From Aequorivita sinensis (GTDB lineage: Bacteria > Bacteroidota > Bacteroidia > Flavobacteriales > Flavobacteriaceae), in NCBI RefSeq assembly GCF_006346335.1, contig NZ_VDMC01000002.1, forward strand, positions 124,001-188,000: a stretch of 64,000 nucleotides of DNA, in the 5' to 3' direction. The number at the start of each line of letters is the position of its first letter. The first letter of the stretch is position 1. Under the pieces are notes generated by a model. That model did not search any database, was not told the origin of the DNA, and worked only from the letters and a program-made list of their open reading frames with translations. This document shows, in pieces, positions 25,856 through 36,241 of the stretch. The position numbers and the translations under genes are program-made.

Positions 25856-26591
25856 TTACAGGTAATAATACCTCCCAAACATTTTCAGCCAAAATCTTAT
25901 GTCCTTCAGCTGTAGGGTGGATTCCATCGGCTTGATTTAGGTGTTTTACACCACCTACATTTTCTAAAATAAAAGGAATGAAAGCAATGTTATTCTCTGA
26001 AGCCAAATCAGAAAATATGGCTTTAAATTGGGTGGTGTATTCCGCTCCCATATTGGGTGGCATTTGCATTCCTGCCAAAACGATTTTTATTTCAGGATTC
26101 TTTGCTCTTACTGCATCTATAATTGCTTGTAAATTAGCTTTAGTTTCTGTTATTGGAAGACCACGCAGTCCATCGTTGGCTCCGAGTTCTAATACAAAAA
26201 CATCAATATCTTGATTTAAAATCCAATCGATTCTACTCTTACCGCCGGCAGAAGTTTCTCCGCTTACACCAGAATTCACAACTTGATAATTTAGATCTAA
26301 CGAATCTAATTTCTTCTGAATAATTCCTGGGAATGCGTCGTTTGTATCATCTAAACCGTACCCAGCGGTAATACTATCGCCAAAAAACATAATCGTTTTG
26401 CTAGATGTTTTTTCTGTAGTTTCAGTTTCAGTAGTATTGTTTTCGGTTGAATCTGTTGTGGCCTCAGTTTTTTTATCATTCCCACAGGAAATCATTACAA
26501 ATGCCAGAAGGATATAACAAAACTTTAAGAGGTTTCGAGACTTGTAAAGGCTTGTATTTAAAAGGCTTTGTGTAATTTTGGACTTCGGCAT
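25845..26591 (-). CDS. GDSL/SGNH esterase lipoprotein (TesA/arylesterase type)
   Basis: A 248-residue lipoprotein with lipobox FVMISC (Cys36) and a Thr/Glu-rich linker. SGNH blocks are FFGDSITAGYG (Ser73), SGVSGETSAGG, LELGANDGLRGLP and QADGIHPTAEGH (Asp and His). The family hydrolyses thioesters, lysophospholipids or aryl esters. The N-region before the hydrophobic core is long, but no later start is available. It is divergent from a YbbA/YbbP ABC pair, the same arrangement as E. coli tesA-ybbAP, so a shared envelope-lipid task is plausible but not proven. Confidence 0.85.
   Translation of the reverse strand: MPKSKITQSLLNTSLYKSRNLLKFCYILLAFVMISCGNDKKTEATTDSTENNTTETETTEKTSSKTIMFFGDSITAGYGLDDTNDAFPGIIQKKLDSLDLNYQVVNSGVSGETSAGGKSRIDWILNQDIDVFVLELGANDGLRGLPITETKANLQAIIDAVRAKNPEIKIVLAGMQMPPNMGAEYTTQFKAIFSDLASENNIAFIPFILENVGGVKHLNQADGIHPTAEGHKILAENVWEVLLPVIKI
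26552..26580 (+). promoter_or_regulatory. Promoter of the YbbA/YbbP-type operon, inside the esterase gene
   Basis: TTG at 26552-26554, an 18-nt spacer and TAATTTTG at 26573-26580. It lies within the 5' coding region of the divergent esterase gene. The start would be near 26588, giving a leader of about 30 nt. Confidence 0.65.
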
Positions 26592-26618
26592 ATTGTTGCA
26601 GATAATTATAAAATTGAA

Positions 26619-27308
26619 ATGACAAAGATATTAAAGATTAACGGGCTAGAAAAGACTTATACAAGTGGCTCAAAACAATTAACTGTACTTCAAAAAGTTT
26701 CCTTTGAAGTTGAAAAAGGGCAAACATTTTCAATTGTTGGGCCTTCTGGAAGTGGAAAAACCACCTTACTGGGATTAGCAGCCGGTTTGGACACACCTAA
26801 CTCAGGAACAGTGGAATTATGTGGTTACGATTTAAGTGCTCTAAATGAAGATGAAAGAGCACAATTGCGAAACGAACAAGTAGGCTTTATTTTTCAAGAT
26901 TTTCAATTATTACCAACCTTAACTGCGCTTGAAAACGTAAGTGTACCTTTAGAGCTACAAGGCTCCAAAAATGCCGCAAGTAAAGCGAAAGAATTATTAG
27001 AAAAAGTAGGTTTGGGAAAACGTGTCAATCATTATCCCTCACAACTATCAGGAGGCGAGCAGCAACGAGTAGCAGTAGCAAGAGCATTTTCCAACAATCC
27101 TTCTATTTTATTTGCCGATGAACCTACAGGAAATTTAGATGAAGAAACTGGTGAAAAAGTAATTCAGTTACTTCTTAACCTCAATGAAGAAGTAGGGACT
27201 ACGCTTGTTATAATTACGCACGATTTAGACTTAGCCGCGAGAACTCAACAAATTTTGAAACTGAAAGGCGGAAAAATTTTAACCAATGAAAAAACAGCGG
27301 TAATTTGA
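26619..27308 (+). CDS. ABC transporter ATPase, LolD/YbbA type
   Basis: A 229-residue ATPase from MTKILKING. It has Walker [11 protein letters not shown]-loop [10 protein letters not shown], signature [15 protein letters not shown], Walker [13 protein letters not shown] and the switch His in IITHD. These place it in the MacB/LolD/FtsE group. An upstream in-frame ATG at 26568 would overlap the promoter, so the ATG at 26619 is preferred. The stop codon overlaps the TTG start of the permease gene (TTGA), implying coupled translation. Confidence 0.9.
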   Translation: MTKILKINGLEKTYTSGSKQLTVLQKVSFEVEKGQTFSIVGPSGSGKTTLLGLAAGLDTPNSGTVELCGYDLSALNEDERAQLRNEQVGFIFQDFQLLPTLTALENVSVPLELQGSKNAASKAKELLEKVGLGKRVNHYPSQLSGGEQQRVAVARAFSNNPSILFADEPTGNLDEETGEKVIQLLLNLNEEVGTTLVIITHDLDLAARTQQILKLKGGKILTNEKTAVI

Positions 27309-29848
27309 AAAAGTCAACTTTAAAGTCAAATAGTAATCCTGCTTGGCTGTTTAAAATGGCTTGGCGTGATGCTAAAGCAAGTAGGGCGCGGTTGCTATTA
27401 TTTATGGCTTCCATTATTTTAGGAATTGCCGCAGTGGTTTCAATACAGTTATTTAGTCAAAACCTTACCGATAATATTCAAAGACAATCGAAATCGTTGA
27501 TGGGGGCCGATTTTCGTATTGATATAAATGAAGTTCCATCTGAGCGGGCACAGGAAATTATAGATTCTCTTCAACCAGACGCTTCGGAAGTAAGTTTTGT
27601 ATCCATGGTCGCATTTCCTAAGAACGATGGTACTAAATTAGTTCGTGTGCGTGGCTTGCAGGGTGATTTTCCTTTTTACGGAAAACTTGAAACTGAACCG
27701 GTTACAGCTTCCACTTCATATAAAACTTCAGGTGGTGCATTAGTAGATGCTACCTTAATGTTGCAGTACAATCTTCAAGCTGGCGACTCTATTAAAATAG
27801 GAGAAATAACCTTACCTATAGCTGGTGCTTTAAATGCAATTCCGGGTAATACAGCAGTCTCAAGTTCTGTAGCGCCATTGGTAATTATTCCATATCGATT
27901 TATAGAAGCAACTAAATTGTTGCAATTTGGAAGCCGTAAACGTTATGAATTCTTCTATAATCAGCCCGACACCGATTTAGTTTTATTGGAAGAGCAATTG
28001 CAACCAATACTAGAAGAAGAAAATGCCGACTTAGACACTCATATTAGTACTAGCAGTAGATTAGGGAGGCGTTATGATAATGTAGGTTCGTTTTTAAACC
28101 TTACTGCATTTATTGCGCTCTTGTTAGGTTGTGTAGGGATTGCTAGTTCAGTTAACATCTACATTAAAGAAAAAATAAAAGCAATTGCCGTTTTAAAATG
28201 TTTGGGAGCCTCCAGAAAACAGAGCTTTTTAATTTTCTTGATTCAGATTGCAGGAATAGGATTATTAGGAGGAATTATTGGTACAGCAATAGGAGTAGGG
28301 CTTCAAGAGCTTTTCCCTATTGTTTTAAAAGAGTTTTTGCCTTTCGAATTAACTATAAGTATTAGTCTACAACCGCTCATTATAGGTGTTCTTTTAGGGG
28401 TTATAATGTCAGTTTTATTCGCTTTACTACCGCTATTGCGTACTTGGTATGTTTCACCATTAGAAGTATTACGAGTTAATGGAGATACTTCAAAACAATC
28501 TAGAAAGGCAAGTATTGTGGCCATTGCGGTGATTGTTTTATTCTTATATTCTTTTTCTTATTGGTTGCTTCGCGACTGGATGTTTGCATTGGCCTTTATC
28601 GGCGGAATCATGGTAACTTTTGGATTCCTTTCAGGGATAGCAATAGGAGCAATGAAATTGGTAAGAACCTTTTTCCCTAAAAGCGCAGGCTTTACTACTA
28701 GACAAAGCTTACTGAATTTATTCCGTCCCAATAATCAAACTGTAGTGCTGTTAGTAGCTATTGGGTTAGGAACTTTTTTAATTAGTACATTATATTTTAC
28801 AAAAGATATTCTTCTAGATAAGGCTGAAATTGGTCAAACATCAGAAAGTGCAAATCTAATAACCCTCGATGTACAACCAGACCAAGTAGGGGAAGTGGTT
28901 AATACTTTTAAAGCAAATGGTCTACAGGTATTAAATAATATTCCGCTGGTTACTATGCGAATGCACAGCATAAAAAATGAATTGGTAAACAACCTTCGCA
29001 CCGATAGTACAGCTCAAATAAGAGGATGGGTTTTAAATCACGAATTCAGAACCACCTACCGAAATAATTTAATTGATTCTGAAGAAATAGTAAAAGGGGA
29101 GTGGGTGCCTTTACAAAAGCCAAGGGAGATTGTTCAAATTTCAATTTCCGAAAATCTTGCTGAAGATGCTAATGTAACTATTGGAGATTCAATTGTTTTT
29201 AATGTTCAAGGTGTATTGATGCCAACTGTCGTAAAAAGCATACGTAAGGTGGATTGGGCAAATCTGCAACCTAATTTCACTATCCTTTTTCCGAGTGGTG
29301 TCCTAGAAGACGCCCCCCAGTTTTATGTATTATCTACCAACGCACCAACTGAAGCCAGTTCTGCTAAATTGCAACGAGACTTAGTAAGTAAGTTTCCAAA
29401 TGTATCCGTTATAGATTTACGGCAGATGTTTACTGTAGTAGAAGATATTCTTAACAAGGTGTCTTGGATAATAAATTTCATGGCATTTTTTAGTATTCTT
29501 ACGGGGATTATTGTTCTGATAGGTTCCGTCCGTACTAGTAAATATCAACGAATAAAAGAAAGTGTTTTATTGAGAACCTTAGGAGCAAAAAGCAAACAGA
29601 TTTTAACCATTACTGCTCTAGAATATTTATTTCTAGGTATTTTAGGTAGTCTTTTAGGAATACTTTTGGCTTTGATAAGTAGTTTATTATTAGCAGTGTT
29701 TGTATTTCAAGAACCATTCACTCCTTCGCTAATCCCATTCTTGATTTTCTTACCTGGAATCTCTCTTTTAGTCTTAGGAATTGGCTTAAGCAACATTCGA
29801 GAGGTTTTAAGAAGTTCGCCATTGGAGGTTTTGAGGAAGAGTGGGTAA
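27305..29848 (+). CDS. FtsX-like ABC permease, YbbP type
   Basis: An 847-residue permease with two FtsX units: one N-terminal helix (about residues 30-52), a large periplasmic domain, three or four helices at about 250-380, a further membrane block at about 400-500, a second periplasmic domain and a final helix set ending RSSPLEVLRKSG. Each FtsX unit ends in a '(S)PLEVLR' box (YVSPLEVLRVNG and RSSPLEVLRKSG). E. coli YbbP (804 residues) has the same layout. The TTG start overlaps the ATPase stop. An internal ATG at 27356 would remove part of the N-terminus. The substrate is unknown. Confidence 0.88.
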   Translation: MKKSTLKSNSNPAWLFKMAWRDAKASRARLLLFMASIILGIAAVVSIQLFSQNLTDNIQRQSKSLMGADFRIDINEVPSERAQEIIDSLQPDASEVSFVSMVAFPKNDGTKLVRVRGLQGDFPFYGKLETEPVTASTSYKTSGGALVDATLMLQYNLQAGDSIKIGEITLPIAGALNAIPGNTAVSSSVAPLVIIPYRFIEATKLLQFGSRKRYEFFYNQPDTDLVLLEEQLQPILEEENADLDTHISTSSRLGRRYDNVGSFLNLTAFIALLLGCVGIASSVNIYIKEKIKAIAVLKCLGASRKQSFLIFLIQIAGIGLLGGIIGTAIGVGLQELFPIVLKEFLPFELTISISLQPLIIGVLLGVIMSVLFALLPLLRTWYVSPLEVLRVNGDTSKQSRKASIVAIAVIVLFLYSFSYWLLRDWMFALAFIGGIMVTFGFLSGIAIGAMKLVRTFFPKSAGFTTRQSLLNLFRPNNQTVVLLVAIGLGTFLISTLYFTKDILLDKAEIGQTSESANLITLDVQPDQVGEVVNTFKANGLQVLNNIPLVTMRMHSIKNELVNNLRTDSTAQIRGWVLNHEFRTTYRNNLIDSEEIVKGEWVPLQKPREIVQISISENLAEDANVTIGDSIVFNVQGVLMPTVVKSIRKVDWANLQPNFTILFPSGVLEDAPQFYVLSTNAPTEASSAKLQRDLVSKFPNVSVIDLRQMFTVVEDILNKVSWIINFMAFFSILTGIIVLIGSVRTSKYQRIKESVLLRTLGAKSKQILTITALEYLFLGILGSLLGILLALISSLLLAVFVFQEPFTPSLIPFLIFLPGISLLVLGIGLSNIREVLRSSPLEVLRKSG

Positions 29849-30214
29849 ATAGTAGTTATTTTTTAAAGGATAGAGAGAAGGTTGCGGTTTGATAATTTAA
29901 GCAGAACTATAGACCTAATATGTTTTTTAAACCTGTCAGGTTTGATGCGCTTCTTTTGGTTTTATGAATTGTTCTTTACAATATTTCGAGAGTTTTTAAG
30001 CTCTGCGTCCTTTACGACTTTGCGGTAAAAAATCACAGCTGAGACGAAAAGGATAAATAAAACACTTAATTAACTAACTTAAATAAAGCTTGTAAGCTAA
30101 GTTATTTAAAGAGCCTTCTTCGTTTTCTTACACCAATAAACAACGATTCAAATTTGATAAGCAAGCCGTAGGAACCGCTTGTTGTTTTTCTCTATAGTTT
30201 GAAATGTTTTTAAA
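29849..30214. other. Intergenic region with repeat relics and a hairpin
   Basis: This 366-bp gap between convergent genes has no supportable gene. It holds the 15-nt inverted repeat AAACCTGtCAGGTTT (29929-29943), a phrase CTCTGCGTCCTTTACGACTT (from 30001) of a kind I remember as recurring in Bacteroidota intergenic DNA, and a hairpin CAAGC/GCTTG (30162-30181) followed by TTGTTTTTC that may terminate the permease operon. Confidence 0.55.
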
Positions 30215-33200
30215 TCATTCGATTGAAACTTTTTTAAGTGTGGTATTCGCATTAAAGGTTGGAAAATACATTAGTTCAATTTTTGCAGGATTCAGAGTGT
30301 AATTTCCTGAATATCTCGGCACCAGCTTCACTTCGAATTGGTGTTCTCCAACAGGCAAATAATCACAAAAAATTGTAGATTCGTTTTTAAAGTTTTCTCT
30401 GTGGCTTTCAAACCTATTTTTGCTTTGTGTACTGGCATAGGAGCATCCCCCTGGAATCGGAACGTTGATTAATACATAATCGGCATCTTTTTTAATATTC
30501 ACTTTTACCAACAGAGTAACTTCTTCTCCTCCTTTCAATGTGTTGCTAGTTGTGTCTTTAAATTGGGTGCTTATCTCGAAATCACCTGTTCTTTTATCGG
30601 GATTGCCTTCCCAATAGGATTGATGACTTGTAAAGTAAATTGGAAAATCGCTGGTTTTTTTAATCGAAATGTTTTGATTAGGTGCCAAGGTGAAATCGAA
30701 AGGAAAAGTTTCAATGACCTTAGAGATATCACCTTTAATGATGAGTTTTGGGGTAGTGGGTTTTGTACCGCCTTGAATGAAATCGTCGAGAATCGTTTCT
30801 AGGATTTGAGCCGACTCAAAGGTGTTTCGCCAATATCCGGGCTGGCGTCTTTCAAAAAAGTAGTTTCTCATTTTCGAGAGGTCAGCGGTATGGTCTAAGG
30901 TGTCGGCTTTCAGTATTTTGTAGGTTAATAAAGTATTTTGGATGTTGTTGTTCAATATGTTTGAAATGTTTTTGGCATCTGAAAAATATACATTTCCGAA
31001 AAGAGTTGTTCTCCTATTTTGAAGGATCGAATCCAGTTGATATTCCATCCCGTGGACTTGTTGAAGCTCGGTGAGCATGAGTCGCTCATTAAATTGGATT
31101 TGATTCTTTTCTTCTAATTTTTCGATGTACTTGAGGTAATCCACTTGGGCATCAAACAAATTTAACGTTTTTAAAATTCGGTACGTCTCATCGAAGTTTG
31201 ATATGGTCTCCAATCTCCAAATCAATTCTTGGACGGTTTTGGTTGGATTTAGTTTTACTGTGTAACCATTATCTTTTGCCAATGCTAAAGCCTCGAGCAC
31301 TTGCAGACTGATCCAATAACTGTCTTTTGAGTTTTTCCACCATCCCCATAAACCTGAATGTTTTTGATTTTCTAGTAATCGTGAAATGTGCTTTTCGATA
31401 CGTCTTTCATTTTTAAAAGGCTCTTCATTATAAGTAGCTAATTTTTTCTGCATCAAAAGCATTTTGAGCTTGGAGGCTATTTGCTCGTTGCAGAGGTATT
31501 TATAATTAATAACGTAATCCATTTCCTCATCAAGTATTTCTAAGATATCGGCTCGCGCATAAAGTCTAACCGTGCCATAATCGGGATGGAAGGATAAATC
31601 GATTTTTTTGTTATCTTCCAATACATAAAACTGACTTTTTGTTTGATGTAGCCCTTGGGGATATACCGGAATCTTTCTCAATTCCCCATCATAATATCCA
31701 TCGGGTTTTTCTAATGTGTATTTCACCGAAATAGAATCCTTTGGAGCAATCATCAAGGTGTCGATAATAGCATTTTTAAAACGTTCTATTTTTGAAAATT
31801 GAACGATATCGTTCAACGAATAAGTAATGGTTGCTTCTTGCTCAGATTCTGTGTAATTGAGAGACTTCCCTATAGCATAAGTGGTGTCTTGCGCTACTAA
31901 AAATCTTGGAATAGCAATTTGTGCCATTAAAGGCTTATAGGATTTAATCGATTTTTTTGTTTGCCCTGATTGTTTATTTCCGTTCATGGCTAGATAGAAG
32001 GTTTCCCAATTTGTAATATCGTCTGGAAAAGTTACATTAAAACTGACTTTTCCGTTTATGTCGGTCTTAAGCTTTGGTTGCCAAAAAGCGTCATCCAAAA
32101 AATTTTGTCTCAACGAACTTCCGCCGAGTGTAGTTTCATAAAATGTGCTATCAAAATCTGCTCCTTTGTCTTGCAACTTCAGCGTTGAAAGCAAAGCCTC
32201 ATCACTTAGGTCAATAATAACTACCCCATTGGCACCTCTTGCACCATACAAATTAGTAGCTTCCAATCCCTTTAAAATATTTATAGATGTAATTTGATCG
32301 CTATTTATTTTAGCGACATCTCCAGAATATATCATTCCGTTGATAATATATAATGGCTCGGTATCGCCTGATAAACTACCCACCCCTCTGATTGTTATTT
32401 CCGGTGCAGCCCCAGGTGTAATCTCCAATCCACTCGCTTTTCCAGCCAATGTTTGTTCAATGTCTAAGCCAGAAAGAGAACCCACAGAGCTTCTTGAAAT
32501 AGAATAACCAGTTACAACAACTTCCTCTAGACTAGCTCCCGCTTCTAGCTGAATATCCATTCTATTTCCTTTGGGAATCATTTCTTGAGAATCGAAACCT
32601 ACATAAGAAAACATCAACACTTCTCCCTCATTAATGAAGATGGTATAATTACCATCGAAGTCGGATTGAACACCTCGGGAGGTCCCTTTTACAATAATAT
32701 TCGCTCCAGGCAATGGAAGACCAGAATCATCCATTATAGTTCCGTCCACCCTAATGCTGCCTTGAATACTAAAGTAATTTTGAAGCGTCGAATTAACTTG
32801 GTCTAAGCCAGCGGTTCTTGACTGTTCGTCCGATTTTCCTGAGGAAATAATATTTTTTAAAATTTCGTCAAGTGTTTCACTAAAAGCATCTTTTCTTAAG
32901 ACTTCAGGTTTGTAGACTTTCAAGAAATTGAGGCCATTGATTTCCACAACGACATCATCTAGGATGTGATATTTTTTATCAGAATAAAAGAAAATCAGTT
33001 TGTATTTTCCTTTGCTGAGTTGATGGAATAAGCGGGATTCACCTGGATAGACTCTAACAAAATTTGTGTCATCTTGGCTGAAAATAAATATGTTTAAAAG
33101 GACTTCTTCTAAGTCCTCTTCATTTTCCATTTCTATGGATAACTTTCCAAAGCCCGGTGTGGTATTTTTTGAATTTTGAAAGTAGTCCCAAGTTGTTCGC

Positions 33201-36139
33201 GTTGTTCTAATAGAATTTTGGTAAAGATCATTAATTTTTTCCGGTGTCAAGACCAAATCGTGAAGACCTTGATGACTATTGTTATTAAACCTATTGTATA
33301 AACGTGTTGGAAATCGCGACTTATTGTAAGACCTCATTTTTATCATACCACCTTGAAAATCATATTCAAAATAAGGTTCATGAACAAACACATTTTTGAT
33401 GCTATCACGCATTCTGAAAGTTACACTTCCAGAAACAGGTCCCGCCAAATTTTTGTAATTGTAACCCGAATTATTTGACAAGAGTTGTACGTTTTCGATA
33501 TATTGAATGAAGGCAAATTTTTTGTTAAACGTATTCCGATAAGGAAAAATATATCGATAAAGCAGTCCTTGCTCTTGATTGCTCAATTTGTTTTTCGCTT
33601 TTTTCTGTTCAACATCTTCTATAGAAATGGTTTCATCTAGGCTGAATATCACTTTTTGATTTTGAGGAAAATACACGTTGTTTACGGTGAATGTGTTCTT
33701 GCTTGTTCGTAGTTTAACCTGATGATATCCCGGTCTAATATTAAAGGAATAAGGACGTTGATTGGTAGACCAATTGAAATAAACAGGCACGTTGTCTACG
33801 TAAATAACGTGGATTGGAATTGGTTTTCCATTTGAAAATACAAAGGGCGCAAACTGTGTAATGGAATCTTTAGGGTAAAATGAAGTTCGGTATATGTCAT
33901 TTCCTGGATAAAGGAATTTGTAGTATTCAATGGTATCCAAACCTGCTTTGTTGTTCCAATATTTGAAATCTAGTTCGCCATTCTTGGCCTGATTCAATTT
34001 ATTACTGTTTAAACTGAAAGTATTGATGATATTTCTGCTCTTCCTTTTTTTTCCTAAATAGGGTAGTTGGGGAGGGTGGTGCCCAAACTTTTTGGTCAGG
34101 GAATAAGCTGTGATATCAACGCCTTTTACAGGATTTCCTTTGTAATCGGTAACAGACAGTTCGATAGTGGAATTTTGGCCAGGATAGACCAAATTGGGTT
34201 GATCTACTTCAATAGTTAAAGCCTTGTCCTTGATGGGAACTGATATGTTCTCAGTTTTTACTTCTCCACCCCAAATATATTGTATCGCTATTTGATAATC
34301 TTCGAGAGAGTTCAGAGGTTCAGATACTTGAAGCTTGTCGCCATATCCAGATGAAAGCCTTTGGTTCTTTAAATATGTATTGTAGTTGAAAAACAGGTTT
34401 CTCGGATTGATAACCTCGAGTTTGATTGAATCCGCCGTCCGATTTCCCGAGATTTGAAGAAGCGAGGACTTATCCGAAATATTGTATTGCAACTCTTCAT
34501 TTCCAGATTTTAAAATGTAAGTTGAATAGAATGGGTTCAGTTTTAATTTTAAAGGGGTTTCCCCCTCAAAAATCAAAGTTTCGTTGCCAAAATTGTCTTG
34601 CCCGAAAACTTGTGTTTTTCTATTTGTTGACAATCCGTTATACTTAAAAGTAATTTTGATGGAATCGCTTTTTAATTCAGCTTCTAAGCTTTCATCTAAA
34701 TGGTAATAAGTCACACTTTCACTATTTAGTAGTAGCTCGTTGTCTGAGGTTAAGAGTTTTACGTCGAGTGCGTATTCAAAATTGGCAGGCGGGAACAGCG
34801 AATCTGAAATTTCGATTTTTGTTTCCGAAGATGGTTCTAACCTTTTTTCAACATAATCGAGGGTGTCTGATATAAAAAGATTATCCTTAAAATAGGATGT
34901 CGGTCTTTTGGGTCGTATTAAAATCTGAACTCGTGCATCTTGAAGTACCAATTCATTTTCATCGGTTGCTTTGATGTAAACTTCCAAAGGTTTGTTTCTG
35001 TATTGATTTTTTGTGGGCAATCGAAGGTGGAGTTGGTTTTTTGTCAACTCGTAATCTTCATAACTAAATGAATTTGAAATCAAAGTTTGCTCTTTCCTAT
35101 TCTTGAGTTCAATAGCATAATGCGTGTCAAGTTTGAGTTTGAGGGAATCGTGTAGCAAGAATTGAAATTCATATCCCCCATTGTCATAGGGGTCTAATTT
35201 TGTTAAAGCTATATTTTGCCTATTTCCATATAAGGAAACCGATACAGGTTTATCGTGTGGTTTTCCTCTTTTATTAACCAAAAAACTTTTAAACTTAACG
35301 GTATCTCCAGGTTTGTATTTAGGTTTATTGAAAACCAAGTAGCCTTTATAGTTTTTTCTTTTAGAATAATAACAATGATAGTCATCAAAAAGACACGCTA
35401 TTTTGTGATAGATTCTAACAAAAAAGTTTTCAGTCCTTCTGATAGTTCCTTGTGACCAACCATCGGCAATAGATTTTACGGCATCTACGGGCAAATTGAC
35501 AACAAATTCTACAGGAGTCCAAACATATTTCAACGGAGTGCCGTACAAAACCCTTCTAGAATTTCTTCGGAAGGCAGAATTGTTGTAATTTCTATCTAAG
35601 TAGTAATAGGAGGTTTTACCTAAATATGTAATTTCAAGGAGCCCTCTTTTATTCGTCTTTTTTAATGAAAAAGACTGAATGTGATCGTTGAATTTTATCG
35701 ACTTGTTTTTGATTTTTAAATCTGCATCACGAATTAAATGTCCATCCAAATCATAAAGTTGAATAACTAGGTCTTGATAATTATTTAACAAAAAAACTTC
35801 GAGATTCTGAACGGTAGCAATTTCGGTTTTTTGAATATTCTTGTCTAAATATGTTTTTAAATAATGTCCAGGTTTTAAATTTTTGTCGTAGCTGTCTCCG
35901 GTTGCGAAAGAATCAATTAAAGTATGGAAATACTCTGTTTCAATGTCGACGTTTTTTTTTGAATATATCTTTTTAGCTTCGTCCTCAGAAATGTTGAAAA
36001 TATATGTAAATGCGCTATTTCTCCTACTTTCCAATAGCTTTTGTGCCGAGATAGAAGTGTAATAGCAACAAGTGGCGACAATAAGGATAAACTTCAGAAT
36101 GACTTTAATGGTAAGACGGGGACTATCGCTATAATGCAT
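30215..36139 (-). CDS. Giant alpha-2-macroglobulin with inserted carboxypeptidase-regulatory and TonB-plug module
   Basis: A 1974-residue exported protein with an N-terminal signal segment (VILKFILIVATCCYYTSISAQ). MG-type domains include YKPGDTVKFKSFLVN (near 275) and YPGQNSTIELSVTDY (near 650). Residues of about 1125-1205 form a carboxypeptidase-regulatory domain (GSIRVDGTIMDDSG, LPLPGANIIVKG, DFDGNYTI). A SusC-type TonB plug follows at about 1210-1310 (EEVVVTGYS, IRGVGS, LYGARGANGVVII). The macroglobulin core resumes with DINGKVSFNVTFPDDITNW (near 1355), and C1550-N-E-Q forms the CxEQ thioester site. There is no beta barrel, so it is not a receptor. Bacterial macroglobulins trap attacking proteases. 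What the plug does here is unknown. It stands as a single gene. Confidence 0.85.
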   Translation of the reverse strand: MHYSDSPRLTIKVILKFILIVATCCYYTSISAQKLLESRRNSAFTYIFNISEDEAKKIYSKKNVDIETEYFHTLIDSFATGDSYDKNLKPGHYLKTYLDKNIQKTEIATVQNLEVFLLNNYQDLVIQLYDLDGHLIRDADLKIKNKSIKFNDHIQSFSLKKTNKRGLLEITYLGKTSYYYLDRNYNNSAFRRNSRRVLYGTPLKYVWTPVEFVVNLPVDAVKSIADGWSQGTIRRTENFFVRIYHKIACLFDDYHCYYSKRKNYKGYLVFNKPKYKPGDTVKFKSFLVNKRGKPHDKPVSVSLYGNRQNIALTKLDPYDNGGYEFQFLLHDSLKLKLDTHYAIELKNRKEQTLISNSFSYEDYELTKNQLHLRLPTKNQYRNKPLEVYIKATDENELVLQDARVQILIRPKRPTSYFKDNLFISDTLDYVEKRLEPSSETKIEISDSLFPPANFEYALDVKLLTSDNELLLNSESVTYYHLDESLEAELKSDSIKITFKYNGLSTNRKTQVFGQDNFGNETLIFEGETPLKLKLNPFYSTYILKSGNEELQYNISDKSSLLQISGNRTADSIKLEVINPRNLFFNYNTYLKNQRLSSGYGDKLQVSEPLNSLEDYQIAIQYIWGGEVKTENISVPIKDKALTIEVDQPNLVYPGQNSTIELSVTDYKGNPVKGVDITAYSLTKKFGHHPPQLPYLGKKRKSRNIINTFSLNSNKLNQAKNGELDFKYWNNKAGLDTIEYYKFLYPGNDIYRTSFYPKDSITQFAPFVFSNGKPIPIHVIYVDNVPVYFNWSTNQRPYSFNIRPGYHQVKLRTSKNTFTVNNVYFPQNQKVIFSLDETISIEDVEQKKAKNKLSNQEQGLLYRYIFPYRNTFNKKFAFIQYIENVQLLSNNSGYNYKNLAGPVSGSVTFRMRDSIKNVFVHEPYFEYDFQGGMIKMRSYNKSRFPTRLYNRFNNNSHQGLHDLVLTPEKINDLYQNSIRTTRTTWDYFQNSKNTTPGFGKLSIEMENEEDLEEVLLNIFIFSQDDTNFVRVYPGESRLFHQLSKGKYKLIFFYSDKKYHILDDVVVEINGLNFLKVYKPEVLRKDAFSETLDEILKNIISSGKSDEQSRTAGLDQVNSTLQNYFSIQGSIRVDGTIMDDSGLPLPGANIIVKGTSRGVQSDFDGNYTIFINEGEVLMFSYVGFDSQEMIPKGNRMDIQLEAGASLEEVVVTGYSISRSSVGSLSGLDIEQTLAGKASGLEITPGAAPEITIRGVGSLSGDTEPLYIINGMIYSGDVAKINSDQITSINILKGLEATNLYGARGANGVVIIDLSDEALLSTLKLQDKGADFDSTFYETTLGGSSLRQNFLDDAFWQPKLKTDINGKVSFNVTFPDDITNWETFYLAMNGNKQSGQTKKSIKSYKPLMAQIAIPRFLVAQDTTYAIGKSLNYTESEQEATITYSLNDIVQFSKIERFKNAIIDTLMIAPKDSISVKYTLEKPDGYYDGELRKIPVYPQGLHQTKSQFYVLEDNKKIDLSFHPDYGTVRLYARADILEILDEEMDYVINYKYLCNEQIASKLKMLLMQKKLATYNEEPFKNERRIEKHISRLLENQKHSGLWGWWKNSKDSYWISLQVLEALALAKDNGYTVKLNPTKTVQELIWRLETISNFDETYRILKTLNLFDAQVDYLKYIEKLEEKNQIQFNERLMLTELQQVHGMEYQLDSILQNRRTTLFGNVYFSDAKNISNILNNNIQNTLLTYKILKADTLDHTADLSKMRNYFFERRQPGYWRNTFESAQILETILDDFIQGGTKPTTPKLIIKGDISKVIETFPFDFTLAPNQNISIKKTSDFPIYFTSHQSYWEGNPDKRTGDFEISTQFKDTTSNTLKGGEEVTLLVKVNIKKDADYVLINVPIPGGCSYASTQSKNRFESHRENFKNESTIFCDYLPVGEHQFEVKLVPRYSGNYTLNPAKIELMYFPTFNANTTLKKVSIE

Positions 36140-36241
36140 TTTATAATATAAGTTACAATTTTTTTTGTCGAGAAATATACTCGATGGTTACCGACAAGAT
36201 AAAAGTGATAGATGTATATTGAAAACAACTATCAGTGTTAT

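Noticed and set aside
30215-36139. SusC/TonB-dependent receptor
   Set aside because: The plug and regulatory domains fit, but no beta barrel follows. Macroglobulin domains and a CxEQ thioester surround them.
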